DNA from: Acanthaster planci
Lineage: Eukaryota > Echinodermata > Asteroidea > Valvatida > Acanthasteridae
Direction of reading: 5' to 3'
NCBI RefSeq assembly: GCF_001949145.1
Contig: NW_019091393.1
Span: 1,172,100 to 1,236,099 of the forward strand
DNA: 64,000 nucleotides
Part shown: positions 1 to 13,600 of the stretch, piece by piece
How positions within the stretch are numbered: position 1 is the stretch's first letter
How the letters are laid out: each line of letters begins with the position of its first letter
Notes under the pieces: model-generated
What the model saw: only the letters and a program-made list of their open reading frames with translations
What the model was told of the DNA's origin: nothing
The model's database searches: none
Position numbers and translations under genes: made by a program

Positions 1-390
1 GGTAAGAACTATCATCTGCAACACTGAGCTAGACCAGAGGAATTAGAGATGCTAATATTCATTGGAGGAAGTTCCCACCTCCTTCTTTTTTGATGAGCTG
101 TGTTGAAATTTAGACTCAATTTTTAAAGTTTAATTTATTCCCCCCCCAAAAAAAATTTGAGTTGAATAGCATTTCAGTTGCTTTGTTGCAAAAAAGGTAC
201 ATTTTTCCTGAATGTACCATATTAAGAGTTAGTAAGCAATCTTCCATGGCACCTCCCTGCAAAAGATTGATGGTAGGGCATAAAAATATGGATTTCATCA
301 AATCATTCAATGCCAAGGAAATGAATTCTGACAGATACACGTCGTTAGTGGTCACTTTCTTACTTCAAACTTCCACTTGTTTGTTTGCAG

Positions 391-3300
391 ATTCTTCAAC
401 GGGACTTCCACGTTGATGACCGCGACGGCCTGACAGATATGACCCTTCTCCACTATGCCTGTAAGGCGGGCTGCGATGGGGTTGGAGAGAGAGCCTCTGC
501 CACCAAGCTTACGTCATTGCTCCTGGAGTATGGGGCCTCACCGGAGCTGAGAAGTCGATGGACAGACATGACAGCGCTTCACTACGCTGTTTTCTTTGAC
601 ATAGTGCCTATTATCAGACTCCTGCTGAAATCAACTGAGTTCAAAGGTCAGTTCTGTAGGACTTCAAGATTTTTGTCCAAATTTTAATGAAATGCACATT
701 GTGATCCCAGCACACATTTTTCTTCACAGCACACCGTTGTATAGCTGCAGGGCTTTCTCTTCTCCGAGTTTTCAAACAAGGTCATTGTGGGAGTTGTTAC
801 AGCTGCTGTTCTTTACATGAGATGTATTTATGTTAATTGCCTTATCAATCTGAGGAAAATACCAAGCTTCCGAAGTTTGGTTTTAGAAGATCAAGGATCT
901 CACTTTATTTTTTTCCAGACCTTGAATCCAGGTGTGGTGAGTTTGACAATGGCACCCCTCTCCACATTGCAGCGGCTAACGGCTGTCTGGAGTCAGTACG
1001 CTGTCTGCTGCAGCTGGGAGCAAACAGCCATGCTAAGGATACCCAGGGTCGCATGGCTCTCCACTGTGTGCCGGACTCCAGTGACATCAGCAGGCCCGGC
1101 TGGGAGGCCACAGCCGGTAAACTGCGGCAGCTGCTGCATCCAGACTCACAGTTCACCCGGCCGAAGTACTCGCCGCAGAACTACGACGATGTACCCAGCA
1201 AAGTGCTGCTGGCTTCCCTTGGATTAGGGTTTGGCGACAGGGTGTACCTGGGTGACTCCAAGGTAGAAAGAATTGTCCCAAATCACCCTCCATTCCGTCT
1301 AGTCATTGTTTCCTGACCGTCATCTTGTTATTTGCTTTCCCTTTAAGTGCTGGATATTTATGCTTCTCCTGGGTAATTCTGGGCCAATTGCTTGTGTTGT
1401 AAGTGTAGCAGTTATGTTATATTTTCAATGGCTTGGGCTGGACTAAAAGATCTTTTTAGTCGTTAGCAGTTTTCATTTGCTCAAATTAATGTTGGCATTG
1501 TTATCAGGCAGGCACGCTGCAGTTCTATGGCACAACTCAGTTTGCTCCTGGAATGTGGGCAGGGATCGAGCTTGATGAAGCGATAGGGAAGCACAACGGA
1601 ACAGTTGAAGGGGTGACCTACTTTGAGTGCCCTCAAAAGCACGGTATTGTAAATTTTTTTGGCTATTGTGATCATTGTGGGATCTACTTTCTGTAAATCA
1701 AAAATTTCAGGAGTTTGTACTCCTCTCAAAATGTTTCTTCCAACTTGTAGTAGTTTTTGCCTGTTGAAGGGAATTTGAGGAAAGACAATATCCTCTGAAT
1801 ATTCATTTTGATGCCACATATAACCACTTCCTGCTGGGGAGCCTCAATTCGGACACCGTGTGTTTATACGCTTGACCGGGGTCTCCGAAATTGGACAAAG
1901 GGAACTGGGCCTTGTAACAAAGGACTGTTCTCAGAACAAAAGACCAGGCTACTGAGCATTACCAACAGTTTTTCACTGTCAATAGTGGAGAAAATTCAGC
2001 CTTGTTTTGAAACGGTATACCACGGTTTCTGGCATTTATTGCAATCCGATTACCACTGGGACAAAAGCGCTCCACCACCGCTCCACCACCGCAGCGATGA
2101 GTCGCGCAGTGTGCCAGGTTCATGAACAAAAGAAAGTTACATAACACCTCACAATTTGGGCTCTTTTTACAAGGCTGCAGGCCTGACTGAAATACTTGGG
2201 CGTCAATAGATTTTGTCTGTCAGAATATAGTGGCCACCAGACAGTAATTCATGTGGGTGTAAACTTCCATTAATTGAAATGATGAATTTTTTGAAGAATT
2301 TTGAAAACTCAGATCTTGAAAAAGTCCCAATTATGTGCACTGCATTTTTCAAACCACCCGGCAGCAAGTGGTTAAGTGCTTTCTTGTTGTTCTATGTTTC
2401 TTATTGTTTTCTTTTCATTCATGTGGGAAAGAGAAATCATTTATTTAATTAGACTTGTGTATGTTTGAGAACTAAAAAATTACACCGTTTTTGCACATCT
2501 CATAGGGCAAAAAAAAAGTGAAAATAACAGAACATACCTTGTTCATGTAACAGAGATCCTAAATTTGTTGATAGAATCAGTCTATGTGTTTGTGTGTAGG
2601 GATCTTTGCACCTCTGTCCAAAGTGTCCAAGTTTGTGGTGAGCCCTCGTCCGAGTACGCCGAGGTCTGGCGGGGGATGCACAGCCGCTGTTTATCATGGT
2701 AAAATTGACGTCTCCCATGTCTCACCCAAGGTTGATACTGGTAAGCCACCGGGACTGCATTGGTTTGGATCGTGGTTAGGTCCACATAACTCATTTTGGG
2801 TCATGTTTAAAAGACCAGCAACTCTATGAACTCATCCACATCAAGACACAAAGGGTCAAAGGTTGGGCACCATTTGTGTACCATGAATCATACATACGTG
2901 TTTTCTGAAGTCTAGTGGGAAACTTTTATAACACCCCTCATCTCCACTGCCTCCCCTCAGTATAATTACAGTTAACTCCCAAAAGGTCCGAACACTTTTC
3001 TCGTTTTTGCAAAATGTTGAATGGAAATGGATAGTGAAGAGGCACCGCGTTGAAGTTGCCATAAACCCTTATCTTCTTACCCAGGCTGGCTTGATTATAA
3101 AGTGAAAAGGTCACAGGTAACTTTTCATGGAGGACTCTGCTTTTGATATTTCCTTTGCAGGGCTTCGATCGCGAACATTTTCTGCTGCTGGGAAGTTCGA
3201 GGACGTGTGTGTCGGTGACAGGGTCTCGATAGCTGGTCAGGCACCTCGGCATGGCATTGTGCAATATAGTGGTTTTACACAATTTGCTGCAGGTACTAGA

Positions 3301-3770
3301 CATTTTGCAGAATGCGAACACCATCAAAATCAAAATGTCTTGAATTATATCCGAGGTTTGGTTGAATCAGTCGTTGTAATGACTTGTCTCGTTGATTCTA
3401 TCTGTAGGTTGGTGGTATGGAGTGGAGTTAGATGGACCAGAAGGCAAGAATGACGGCTCAGTCGCTGGCGTTCGTTATTTCACCTGTAGGCCTCAATATG
3501 GGCTTTTTGCCCAGCCATCAAAAGTTACAAGGTGAAGATACCTTATTAATCTGACTAATTGTCAACAGTGCAGGGTGATGTCTGGAAGTTTGACAACAGT
3601 GCATAATGGACCCCAAAACGATCCTATTTGACTCCATTTCTTCTTAATCTGTGGCACATTCCCCTGATAAAATGTATATCTTTTGCTTTGTTTCTTTCAG
3701 ATGCAATAATTCTCGGGATAGTTCCATCTCAAGCCAAGCTGTTGAGACAAATGCTGCCGACAGATGTTAA
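391..3770 (+). CDS. CLIP4: CLIP4-like ankyrin and CAP-Gly domain linker protein (3' part)
   Basis: The gene encodes a cytoplasmic microtubule-binding linker protein. Exons: 391-646, 919-1262, 1508-1643, 2600-2740, 3161-3292, 3408-3531, 3701-3770; phases agree at every junction and give 400 residues in the window, ending in TAA at 3768. Base 1 followed by GTAAGA looks like the end of the preceding exon, so the N-terminus lies upstream. The first two exons carry ankyrin repeats ([37 protein letters not shown]). Exons 2-4 form one CAP-Gly domain ([26 protein letters not shown]) and exons 5-6 a second ([28 protein letters not shown]). The stretch [13 protein letters not shown] at the end of exon 4 resembles the human CLIP4 linker after its first CAP-Gly and supports the donor at 2741 over GTAAAA at 2699. 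Human CLIP4 has three CAP-Gly domains; only two are seen here. The protein ends soon after the last domain, as CLIP4 does and CLIP3 does not. Domain calls are direct readings; orthology is from remembered family sequence. Confidence 0.9.
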
Positions 3771-4924
3771 ATTCTCAATGTTGCGAGGACAAGAATTTTC
3801 CTTCGTTTATGCAGTGGTCTGCATGTGGTCAACTCGTGTTGATATTTTGTTAAGTACTGTTGCTAGCAATGAACCATCTATGATGAACATTTCCATAATA
3901 TGGAGCAAAGGTTAGATATATTCAATTATGCACAAATTTAACTGAAATATTAAATAGAAACTTTAATATTTTATTCTGTTGCAAGTTCATTCTGGTTTAG
4001 GATTTCTGGTGTATGTGATTCAACTCCTATAAATTCCAAGATGGATCAACTCTTTGGCATGCTTCCAAACTTATTTTCCATGACCAGCTCTGCTTTTTAC
4101 TTTAAGTAGGCTGAACAGAACTGAAGAAAGGAGTTTATTTTTAAGCAATGGAACAGTTTGCTGTTCCTCAGGGTGCATCGATTCAGTCGTTAAATTTCTA
4201 CAAGTTTGAACCGGTCTCCTTTTGAAGTAAATGTTACTTCAACATTGTTGATTCGAGCGTTGTGGTTCACTTGCAGGAATTGAAAGTGATCAAGAAACAG
4301 TGCGGAGATGTTAGAGAACAGTTCTTTTGAATTCCCATTTCTTATTGGACAAATTATAAATAGGTACTTGGATTTGAAATTGATGTGAAACAGGTAGTTC
4401 AGAAATCTCACATGCTGCATTGAAGAAATTTTGAATTGCTATAAAAGTTACCATGCAAGACAATAACAGACCAGTGAAGAGGTTCAGATTTTTTTCAATG
4501 CAGTTTGTTTTTATTGTCTTGCCAACCCTTCATTAGTTAAACACTTGAAAGCTGTAATTTTACTTCCAAACAAGTACTAAAGATCTGAAATGGTTTACAA
4601 AATTGACATGTAGTTCAGTCATCTGTCATTGAATAGCAATTTCAAATTATATGAAAATAGAATAATCTTTTGTGCCTCATTAAACCAGCAATACTTTAAA
4701 TAAATGTCACTTGACAATGAATCCAAGTCGGGTGGTGGATCTTCAAATAGTGCAATATTTGTTAGGAAATACACATGCTCAATGTTTATGTTAAATAAAG
4801 ATTATTAAGTAATCAACTTGTATGTTTGTTCAGTCTCGTATACTCGTTTAGGTTATTTAACGATGCAAGGCCTACTTTATCCCTCTTAAACAGAGGCATG
4901 GAGAAAAATTGTCATTCTATTTGT
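3771..4924 (+). other. CLIP4 3' UTR and convergent intergenic region
   Basis: AT-rich sequence without a supported coding region lies between the CLIP4 stop and the stop of the opposing amidohydrolase gene. Most of it is probably CLIP4 3' UTR. AATAAA hexamers occur at 4699-4704 and 4794-4799, the second only about 125 bases from the end of the opposing coding sequence, so the two transcripts may come very close or overlap at their 3' ends. Confidence 0.6.
4794..4799 (+). terminator. Candidate polyadenylation signal of CLIP4
   Basis: An exact AATAAA hexamer in the AT-rich region downstream of the CLIP4 stop. It is the last such hexamer before the opposing gene begins; the one at 4699-4704 is an alternative. 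Transcript ends are not visible from sequence alone. Confidence 0.4.
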
Positions 4925-7900
4925 TCATTTGGTAGCAGACTGTACTTGCTGGAAAGATCGGTCCAGGACCTTGACGTTGACGGTGGGTATGGTCTTGATG
5001 TTGGCAAGGTTGTTGCGGCGTCCATCCACGAAGGTCTCGATGACGCGAATACGCTCCAAGTCGAGCGGGTCCACGTCGTACGGGTTCTCAGAGAGCACCA
5101 CAAAGTCGGCCTTCTTGCCGGCCTTGATGCTTCCAACCTTTTGGTCCAGGTGAAGCTGCCAGGCAGCATTGACCGTGTAGGACTTGAGGGCTTCATGGAT
5201 GGACACGCGGTACTCTGGACCGTAGGGAGTCTTGGGGTCGTCTCTGGTGCAGCGAGTGACGGCCGTCTTGATGTTGGCAAAAGGGTTGGCCTCTCCAGGG
5301 AACGTGGGATGATCCTATTGGAAAATAGAGATCAATTTAATCTTTTGCATAGGGTATCTGTGGTTTGTTCCACTTAAAACCTAGATTTTAAATACTTGTT
5401 CAGGTTTAAGTTTTGAAACAGTTTGGGAAGTATCGGTTTTCAGGGAAATTGAATTGAGGGAAAAGCTTTTGCTTTTAAAATTTTTGGCTGCTTTGTGTTG
5501 AAAGCAGGCATTTTTCATGCATTCTTCCAACAGAAAAATAGATTTTAATTGCGAGATGAAGATTAGCAAGGCAAAGGAGTCATTGGTAAATTTTTAAAGC
5601 TTTATGTACACTAATTTGAGTTTTGTAGTTCTTAGTAGAGAGAAATTGGGCCGAGCTCGGAGATTGGATTTTTACCTGATGGATAGTCCACGTCACACCA
5701 CTCTTGGTAGCCTCGGACAGTGGAGTCCAACGATCAACTCTGTCACCAAAAATGTCGGTCTTGTACACCTTGGCGTAGAAGCGGAGATGATCCACGAAGA
5801 AGGAGAGAGCTAAGTTAAGCTTTCCAGCACGAGCTATCTGATCCACAGTCATCAGGCCAAGATGCTCCATGCGATGGCGGTTGTCTTGATTTGGGAACTG
5901 GGCCAACACCTGCATTAAGGATATTGTCCAAAATTGCTACCATTTATCAAATATTTCCTGAAGACAAAAGCCCATTGTACAAATTAAACAGTAATTCAAA
6001 GTTCAGTAAAATGGCGTTTCTGAGCATCCACATTTGGAGTTTCCATGTTGACTGAAGGATGAAGCATTACAATATTGAAATTGCATTTTTTCAGTGGGAA
6101 GAATTAATCTTAGTGAAATGAATCTACTATCTGGATAATTGCAGAAATGGGTTTGCGGCAAGCAAGACTAGCTAAGATGAAAGCTGAAGAGAAGAGACTT
6201 GTCTCTATACGAGATTTTTGCCCAAAAGTGGCAGTGGGCTTCATTCACTAGATGGCCATTTTGGATCATGCTCCTTGAAATCACTTCATTTATTGAACAA
6301 TGATAAATTGGAAAGGGCCCGACTGTTTTATTTATATTTGTTCCTTCTGCATCATTCATGCAGATTTAGAATATTTATGTAGGCAACTAGAGGCGATGGC
6401 CTTGCATATGATTCAAGATGGCTGACTGACAATTGGTTTTATGCCCTCATCTTTTCCAGCCTAGCAAGCTTGTGTAAACTTTTACCTACCTGTTCATACA
6501 CCTTCAGGGCCTGTTCGGAGCTTCTCTCCCCATGGCAGTGGATCGCCAGCTGCTTCCCCTCTTGGTGGTGTCTCTTGACAGTGTCAAAGAGTGCATCAGT
6601 CTCCATGTTCAGAACGCCATAACCGGGGGCCTTGGGGAAGCCTAGGGTCTCGGTCAGTGGGGTGAACAGGTAGGGCTCACGGGTAGCTGCGGTGCCGCAG
6701 TGCGGGGAACCATCGGCTACTAGCTTCAGACCAGCTTCCCATAGTCGGGAGTTGTAGTTGCCAACACCTTCGCCGGCAGTCTTTTCCTTCTTGGGTCCAA
6801 TGCGGATAAGCTGGCTGACACATTGGCCTTGCGCAACAGGAAATGGTGGGGATTTCGTCACGTCTGCATCCTTCACTGCATGGATCATCTTATACAGACC
6901 TGTGCAGAAAGAAATAACTTGCAGATCAGTATCTACTAGAAATATCACCTACTTAAAGTTCTAGAACTTGAGAATTTAATGAAAATTAGCGAAACCTCTT
7001 TACATGTACGCCTGTTGAAGTATGACATGTCTTTTAGTATAAAAGTAGACCTCGTGCTTTTTTTGAAAAAAAAAATGGTATGGGTTGTTCTTCGATACAA
7101 CTCTCATTTAAACAAGTTTAACTTACGCCACAAAAATGCAATACATTGCCAACATCCATGCAGAATGTTGCTCAGTGCATTAACTCACCCAGGCGAACTG
7201 GGAAATCTTTGGCATCAGCAGCCTTCTTCAGCACTGCATCCAGCTCTGGCATGGGCATGTATGCAAGGTCAGTCACGGTAGTCAGACCGGCCGAGGCGTA
7301 GGATCTCCACTGCTGATAGAAGGACTCGGCCATGGCCTGCTCGCTGGGTAGAGGGGCTTCTTTCATAACGAGCATCATGGCAGGCTCCTCAAACAGTTGT
7401 CCCGTAGGTCTGCCTTCAGCATCAAGTACTACAGTACCTCCTGGTGGACTTTGGTAATTGTGTCCAATCTGAAAAATAAAAGCATTTTTCAATCGCATTT
7501 TATAAAAATGCGAGCGTTTCTTTCCCGAGTCTGAAAAAGAGCCGAATAAAAAAAACTCTAGTTCTCAAGCTTGCAAAAAGACATTACAGAGTTTACAAAT
7601 TCGACCGAAATTGGACATTTCAAGTCATTTTGGCCTGTCATCTTCCAATTTCTAGAGTATACAATGTTTCCCCTTTTGAAAAATGCTCATTATTGCTGGC
7701 TCAAAACCACAAGACTTGAATATTTCTTTAACTTGCCTCTGGTTTTGGTGCTTTGAGAGCTGGGTGATTAACCCAGGCCACATGACCACTCTGTCCAATC
7801 ACGACAATCGGGATGGTGGAAGAGAAGTTGACGTCCAGGAAATCGGCGCTGAGAGTCGGCAAGTCAGGGATGAGCTCTGGGTCCCAGCCGAAGAAGATGG

Positions 7901-8541
7901 CCCAGGACTCGTTATTGGGGTCTGCCGCCAGCTCACTGATTCTGTTCACCATGACAGCGTGGACGTCATCGTAGGATCTGTGGATTGAAGGGTAGATTTG
8001 TAAATAACTTGCAAAAACACCATTTCAGTAATACAATCACACACAAAGCTTGCGATTTGCACTACCTACTCACAGGTATCACCAGGAATGCAATAAAACA
8101 GGCGGGGACGCACAAAGCACCGACTATAGCACACCATTAAACCTACAGCTGGGGTATCGGCTCCGAGGCAATTTCATGGAAACTAGCATTTTTCACCCTT
8201 TACCCTTCTAGGGGGGCACGTGACAATCCCCTCCCCTACCTGTAACTGAGTGCACCGATGTTGGTGTACTGACTGCGCATTAGGGCACACTGGATGGCAT
8301 GCTGGTGGGGCTCGATGAACCCAGGCATCAGGGTTTGCTGGTTCAGGAAATACACCTGGGTCTGGGGTCCGGCATGGCGGAAGACCGCGTCGATGGTACC
8401 TACAGCCAAGATGGTGTCCCCGCTGATGGCCACAGCCTCGACCTTGGGTGGAGGATCGGCTCCAGAACGAGGGTTGGCATTGGGCTCCTCCATGGTGATG
8501 ATATCACCTCCATAGAAGATGGTATCGGCCATCACAGACAT
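4925..8541 (-). CDS. YtcJ-type metal-dependent amidohydrolase (Amidohydro_3 family)
   Basis: A complete six-exon gene of 618 aa. Coding exons from 5' to 3' on the minus strand: 8541-8240, 7977-7737, 7468-7189, 6899-6490, 5909-5676, 5314-4925; phases agree throughout. The protein begins with the small beta domain (DTIFYGGDIITM) and has the metal-binding HxH at residues 79-81 (PGFIEPHQHA), the IHCHG segment around 394-398, a MEHLG histidine at 427 and an Asp at about 490 (WTIHQDHP), the order expected for amidohydrolase family 3. Near its end GSIKAGKKADFVVLSENP is the typical return to the beta domain. Family members hydrolyse C-N bonds in amides, formamides or ureas; the substrate here cannot be named. 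No signal peptide or membrane segment is seen, so it is probably cytosolic. The intron between 7737 and 7468 has a GC donor (GAG|GCAAGT), the only way to keep frame. A 5' UTR exon is implied by an acceptor at 8554. Confidence 0.92.
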
Positions 8542-8740
8542 GGCTGTCTATTCCTGCAAGGGGTAAAGATGAATGCAATTATACACAAGACTGTTTCGGC
8601 CTGCCTACCAAACTGAAAATTTTAGAAGGGTAAATCAACTGCTCTAATGCGAGGATGCCGCGTAGATAATTTAATTTCAAACAGCGAGTGTATGTCGACC
8701 ACACCCAGATTCTACAGCCAACAAGTATGTGGCTTCTCAC

Positions 8741-8880
8741 CCGATATGCGGAGCTGCTGAGCCTGAAGAATTCGCCAAGTGTTTGGCAACACACAGTCCA
8801 AGGAACCGAGTACTCTGGAGAGAGACGGCGTCAAAGAGGCCTTCCAGCAGAGTGCGCCGGGTTTAAATACGTTTCTCCAC
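8741..8880 (-). promoter_or_regulatory. Probable 5' non-coding exon and TATA-type promoter of the amidohydrolase gene
   Basis: On the minus strand TATTTAAA lies at about 8862-8869, followed by GC-rich sequence and a good donor (CGG|GTGAGA) ending at 8741. A matching acceptor at 8554 lies twelve bases upstream of the start codon at 8541. This fits a single short leader exon. It is inferred from signals only. Confidence 0.4.
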
Positions 8881-10627
8881 CACGTGGTTGGGTAATCATA
8901 AAGGCGTAACGCGCTCATCTGATGCTCAGTGTCGGCCGTTTGATGAGCCATCACCCACCCCTACGGCGTCAAAAAATCTGTCCACGTTGAAGTAATCCCT
9001 TCTAGCCAAGTTTCAAAGGGAGTAAAGCTAGTGAAAGTATGCGCCCACTTTGGCAGCGATCAGCGCGCACTTTCAATTTAATCCCGATGGCATCCTAGTC
9101 AAATTCGATACAGAACTATAGGCCTACAGTTAGCACAGCTCTGCTGACTTGTAAAAAAAATCAAATGCTCAGTGACATAACCAAATTACATGTACTTTAG
9201 AACAAGTGTGCGACTTTAGTATAACCGATAATAGACCGAGAACACGTGCAGATCCCAGAAATAACCAGGGGCCCAAAAGTCAACCGATGCTACGGTTGAT
9301 GAGTAGGGTTGCGTCATGAAAAGAAAATTCCTGAAACACCTGAACTTCCGTGAGACGGATTTTGGTAAACAACTTCTGCATATTATAGCATCCTACGTTC
9401 TTTTTATTTCTGAGTACGCCCTACCAATACAGGATAAAATTCTCGGAAACAACTTTTTGCACAATCATGTGATATCCACTATCATTATTTGCCAGTGTGA
9501 AAATAAAAGCTTATTTTTGCAAGTCATAAACTCATCGGCACGAAAGCCGAAAATGACTGGCAAAATTCCACAGTCAATTTTGATTGGCCAATCGTGGAGG
9601 TGTGTCAGATGTCACGTCATTAAACTACTCCAATCTGGAACCTCTCCCAATCGGGTTTTCCATTCAATGTAAGTGATACATCATTGCGACTTGCAATGCA
9701 TAATATCACCTAAATGGGATATATTTATTCGGCGTGGCCAATTTAAATATCCCGAAGCAGTACAGTTTACGTGACGGCCTCGGAATCGCAGCAAGCCAGC
9801 AGAGATATGCCGGTATCTGCTCCATACAGTATCCGGAAATAGCCACAGTACAGAGGTGTAAGTCTACATTCCTTGTGCACAGGAAAAGGTACATATTTCT
9901 GATTATCACATAACCGTTTTGTCCACTTAAATCATGCTAGGCTAGGCGGGCCATGCATGATGTGCAGTGTGGGCCTCGGCCTATACAGGCACCAAACGTT
10001 AAATAGGGCCTACTATACTTGTTTCTTTCATTTCAATTATGAATTAGGCCAAGTATGATCAGCCGAAATAGGCCTGGGTCACCACTGTTTACTGTATCAC
10101 GTCATATGCCGAGGCCCTAATCGCTAACTAACCGGAAATAATACATTTTTATACCTGAAGTTAGAGCCAAGCCCATTTAGTTGTGAATTGTTGTGCTAAG
10201 AACTGTACATGGAGGGCATGTGCATGCATGGAGGTAGGCTTACATACATAAATGTCTACGTTTTTCGGGGTCAACCAGTCTTGCATTTTCCCTCTATGCA
10301 GCCTGTATGGCACCCATGTTGTACCACTGTAACAGGGCCCACTGACGGTAGGATATGTTGGTGTTCTTGAAGGTCCTCACAATGACATGAATATCCCAGC
10401 ATGCCAAATGTTTGGTAAAGTGGTTTAGCACGAGTAATATACTAGCCACTTCCCCTGAGGTTCAAATACTTATTCTTGTTGTTGGACATACAGGAACTTC
10501 TGCTGTACGTTATTGAATAGCACGAAGGGTAAATTTGCCCCTTTGCCGTGTGTTAAAAAGTCCTTAATGATGTCACGCCGACCGCGAGAATGTTCCAGCA
10601 CATTTTTTGTTTTTTTTTTCTCCACAG
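8881..10627. other. Intergenic region between divergent amidohydrolase and AGL genes
   Basis: No coding region can be supported. The stretch should hold the AGL promoter and any AGL leader exon, because the first AGL coding exon is preceded by an acceptor (pyrimidine tract then CCACAG at 10627). A CCAAT-type palindrome, GATTGGCCAATC, lies near 9580-9591. I found no clear TATA box for AGL. Confidence 0.5.
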
Positions 10628-10633
10628 GTGGAG

Positions 10634-13600
10634 ATGGAACAGATTCGCCAGCTAACATTGAATGACAAGGAACACAAGGACACGACCCTGTACAGACTTC
10701 AGAAAGGTAGGTCAAATTAAGGTTGAAGGTCACACACACATGAAGGAGGAGTCATTTTTTTACAAAGCTTCCTTGCAGTCTTTTAGAAACTAGTAAGCGA
10801 AAAGACACCAAAGTGCCATATTATGCATACATTGGTTTTTCTTTCCATTATGGGGGGGGGTTGTGATATGCTATACCGTAATAATTACATGTACTTTCTT
10901 ACTGTTATCAATCCTGTCCGTATTTGTACAAAAGAGTGTCATTAGAGAAGTTACTTCATTTGATATGACCATCAGAAATTACACACAAAGCAGGCCACTA
11001 GACATGTGGCCCCCTAAGCCAGAATTTCTGGGCCACATTTTATGGGGCAATTCAGCATTATGCATGATTGGATCTGAGCAGTGAGGTTGTACACAACCCG
11101 ATGTTTGTAAGCATTTGACCTGTAAATGAATTTGATATTCCCTGGTGACTGAAGGTGTGCATGTAATCAGCCAGGTTAAAATACGACATTTCATTTTGTA
11201 CCAGGGTTCAGTACAGTCTGAGGTTGCAAAAACAACCACAAGCTTACTCAGGTGGGATTTAAACCCGCGGCTCTCTACTTACTAGGACAGATGTCTTAAG
11301 CAGGAAGTTGTGAATTTAAATCCCACCCAATCAAACCTGTGATTTTTATGCAACTCTCTGACTACCCTGAGAATACAGTACCAATTCACGTCAGTGCAAG
11401 GACGATACCTGGTATAAAATGAACACCCTCAATGTAATCCCGTCTTAACTGCGAGGGACCGATACTGCACAATAATGCTGTAAAAATTTGGACTGAAAAT
11501 AATGGTTGAAAATGTTATGAATTGAGAAGAAAACAAGCTGAAATTCATATCAAGTTTGTTGTTGGTTTGCTTGGTTGAGGGTTATAAGAGTTATGATTGC
11601 ATTCTGATATTTCTCTCTTTACAGGATGGAGATTACACTTTGTCCTCGGCCCATCTCTCCTTTCCAAACAGGTTCATGTCTTTACTAACCACCCACCTGG
11701 TCCAGCCCCCGTCCAACGCCCCTTCAACCGCAGGGAGTTCTATGAATTAGAGTGGAAGTCAGAGTCCAAGTCGCGCCTTGACAAGTCCGACCAGTACTGC
11801 GAAGTACGCCTTCACATTGCCGGAGCGTTCCAATATTATTTCACGCACGGAAGTAGGTAAGTTGGTATTTCCAAGTCGTGCATGAGCGGTTGAGGGCACT
11901 TCATAGTTGGTAAAATTTGAAATTTAAGTCCCGAATAGCCCTTCTTGAAGGTCTAGTGATAGCTGAAGCTGTCCTTATTGGAACATACTCAACTATCAAA
12001 TTTTAGCCAACTCCTAAAATGGATTTAATTCTGACTGCCCAAAATGCTGAATCATGATGAGTCAGCACATTTTGTTATGTTACAGTACTCATGAAAGACT
12101 ACATATGTCTCTTATTCTACATAACTCAAATTTTGTAGTTGCAGACATGCACAATTAATTCACGCTTCTCTGTTCAGTTATCCACTAATTTCTTTGTTTT
12201 TTATGAATAGCAATACACCTCAAGGGTCAGGCTATTTCATTGTTGACCCTACCCTTAAACTGACCAGTGATGTGGACATCCTAGAGCTGGACTGCATTAC
12301 TCTGCAGACGGTGCTGACCAAGTGTCTAGGTCCACTATCGGAATGGGAGCAGCGTCTGGCCACAGCCAGGGAGACAGGTTACAACGTCCTTCACTTCACT
12401 CCCATCCAGGAGCTGGGCGCTTCAAATTCCTCTTACTCCATTCGCAATCAGGTGAAATGATTTTTTAAAAAATACACAGATTGTCAACTCCAGTGGTTTT
12501 CCATACAAATGCCAGAACAAAATATTCTGTCTCCATGTATAGTTGTTTTCTTTGGATGCAAGGTTACACTTATTGGCGAGAAATTTTGAAGGCTGTAAAA
12601 GCACAGAGCCCATTGGGCATTCTAGTGAAGGTTTTTGTTCTGAGGATCATCCATAGAAAAGATTGTTAACAATCTTTGGAGTTTCTAGTAAAGGTTTCAA
12701 GCTTTAGGGCTTGCTTATAACCCAAACTCTATGAAAATGTGTAAGTGGCCTGGCACAAGTCCAACTATCAAACCAATGACTTCCTCTTTCAATTCACACA
12801 CGGATCCATTCCTCCAAATTCTGTGGTAATAGTATTTTGCCTGAAGTCTTGGTACAAACAAAAGGCAACTGTGAATTGAAAAGTTTTACAACAGTGGCAT
12901 TTTCCATTCTTGACGAATTCTACAGCTGAAACTCAATCCCAACTTCACTGGAAAGGACCAGCAGGCCGTCACCAACGATGACATCTCAGCCTTGGTGGTC
13001 AAGCTTCAGTATGACTGGGGCATGCTCAGTCTGTGTGACGTGGTCTGGAACCACACCTCCTTTGACAGTCCCTGGCTGAAGGAGCACCCAGAGTGTGCCT
13101 ACAATGTCCAGAACTCCCCCCATCTCCGGCCAGCATATGTCCTGGACCGTGCACTGTGGCACTTCACCCTGGAGGTAATAGACGGAAATTGGGCGGAGCA
13201 TGGCGTACCGCCAATCATCAAAACGGAAGAGCAGATTCAGGTAAAGCCATGCCCCCTTATTCATCAATTCTCTTCTGTTCATGAGTCTTTCTCGTCATGC
13301 TAATTTCCTAGTAACAATTACACTGATAAGGTCACAGACCTCTTCTTATCAAAGTCAGGAGATATTAAATGACAACACAGACAAAAAAGATCTTTAAATG
13401 TTTCTTCTAGATTGTCTTAGCTTCTGAATCTGTAGAGAGAAATAAATGATTTACTTAGTGGTTTCTGTAAGAAGTCAAAATGAGAAGCCTTCCTGATTTT
13501 GCTGCATTGTCATCTTGTACAGAACATACGCAGTGTGCTAGCCGACAAAGTGCTACCCAAATACAAGTTGGAGGAATTCTACCAACTAGACGTGGAGGCT

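Noticed and set aside
2584-2698. CLIP4 exon 4 ending at the GTAAAA donor at 2699
   Set aside because: Frame-compatible, but the longer exon to 2740 keeps [13 protein letters not shown], which resembles the human CLIP4 linker, and has the stronger donor GTAAGC.
12986-13282. Minus-strand 98-aa open frame
   Set aside because: Shadow of AGL exon 4, whose plus-strand reading matches the family.
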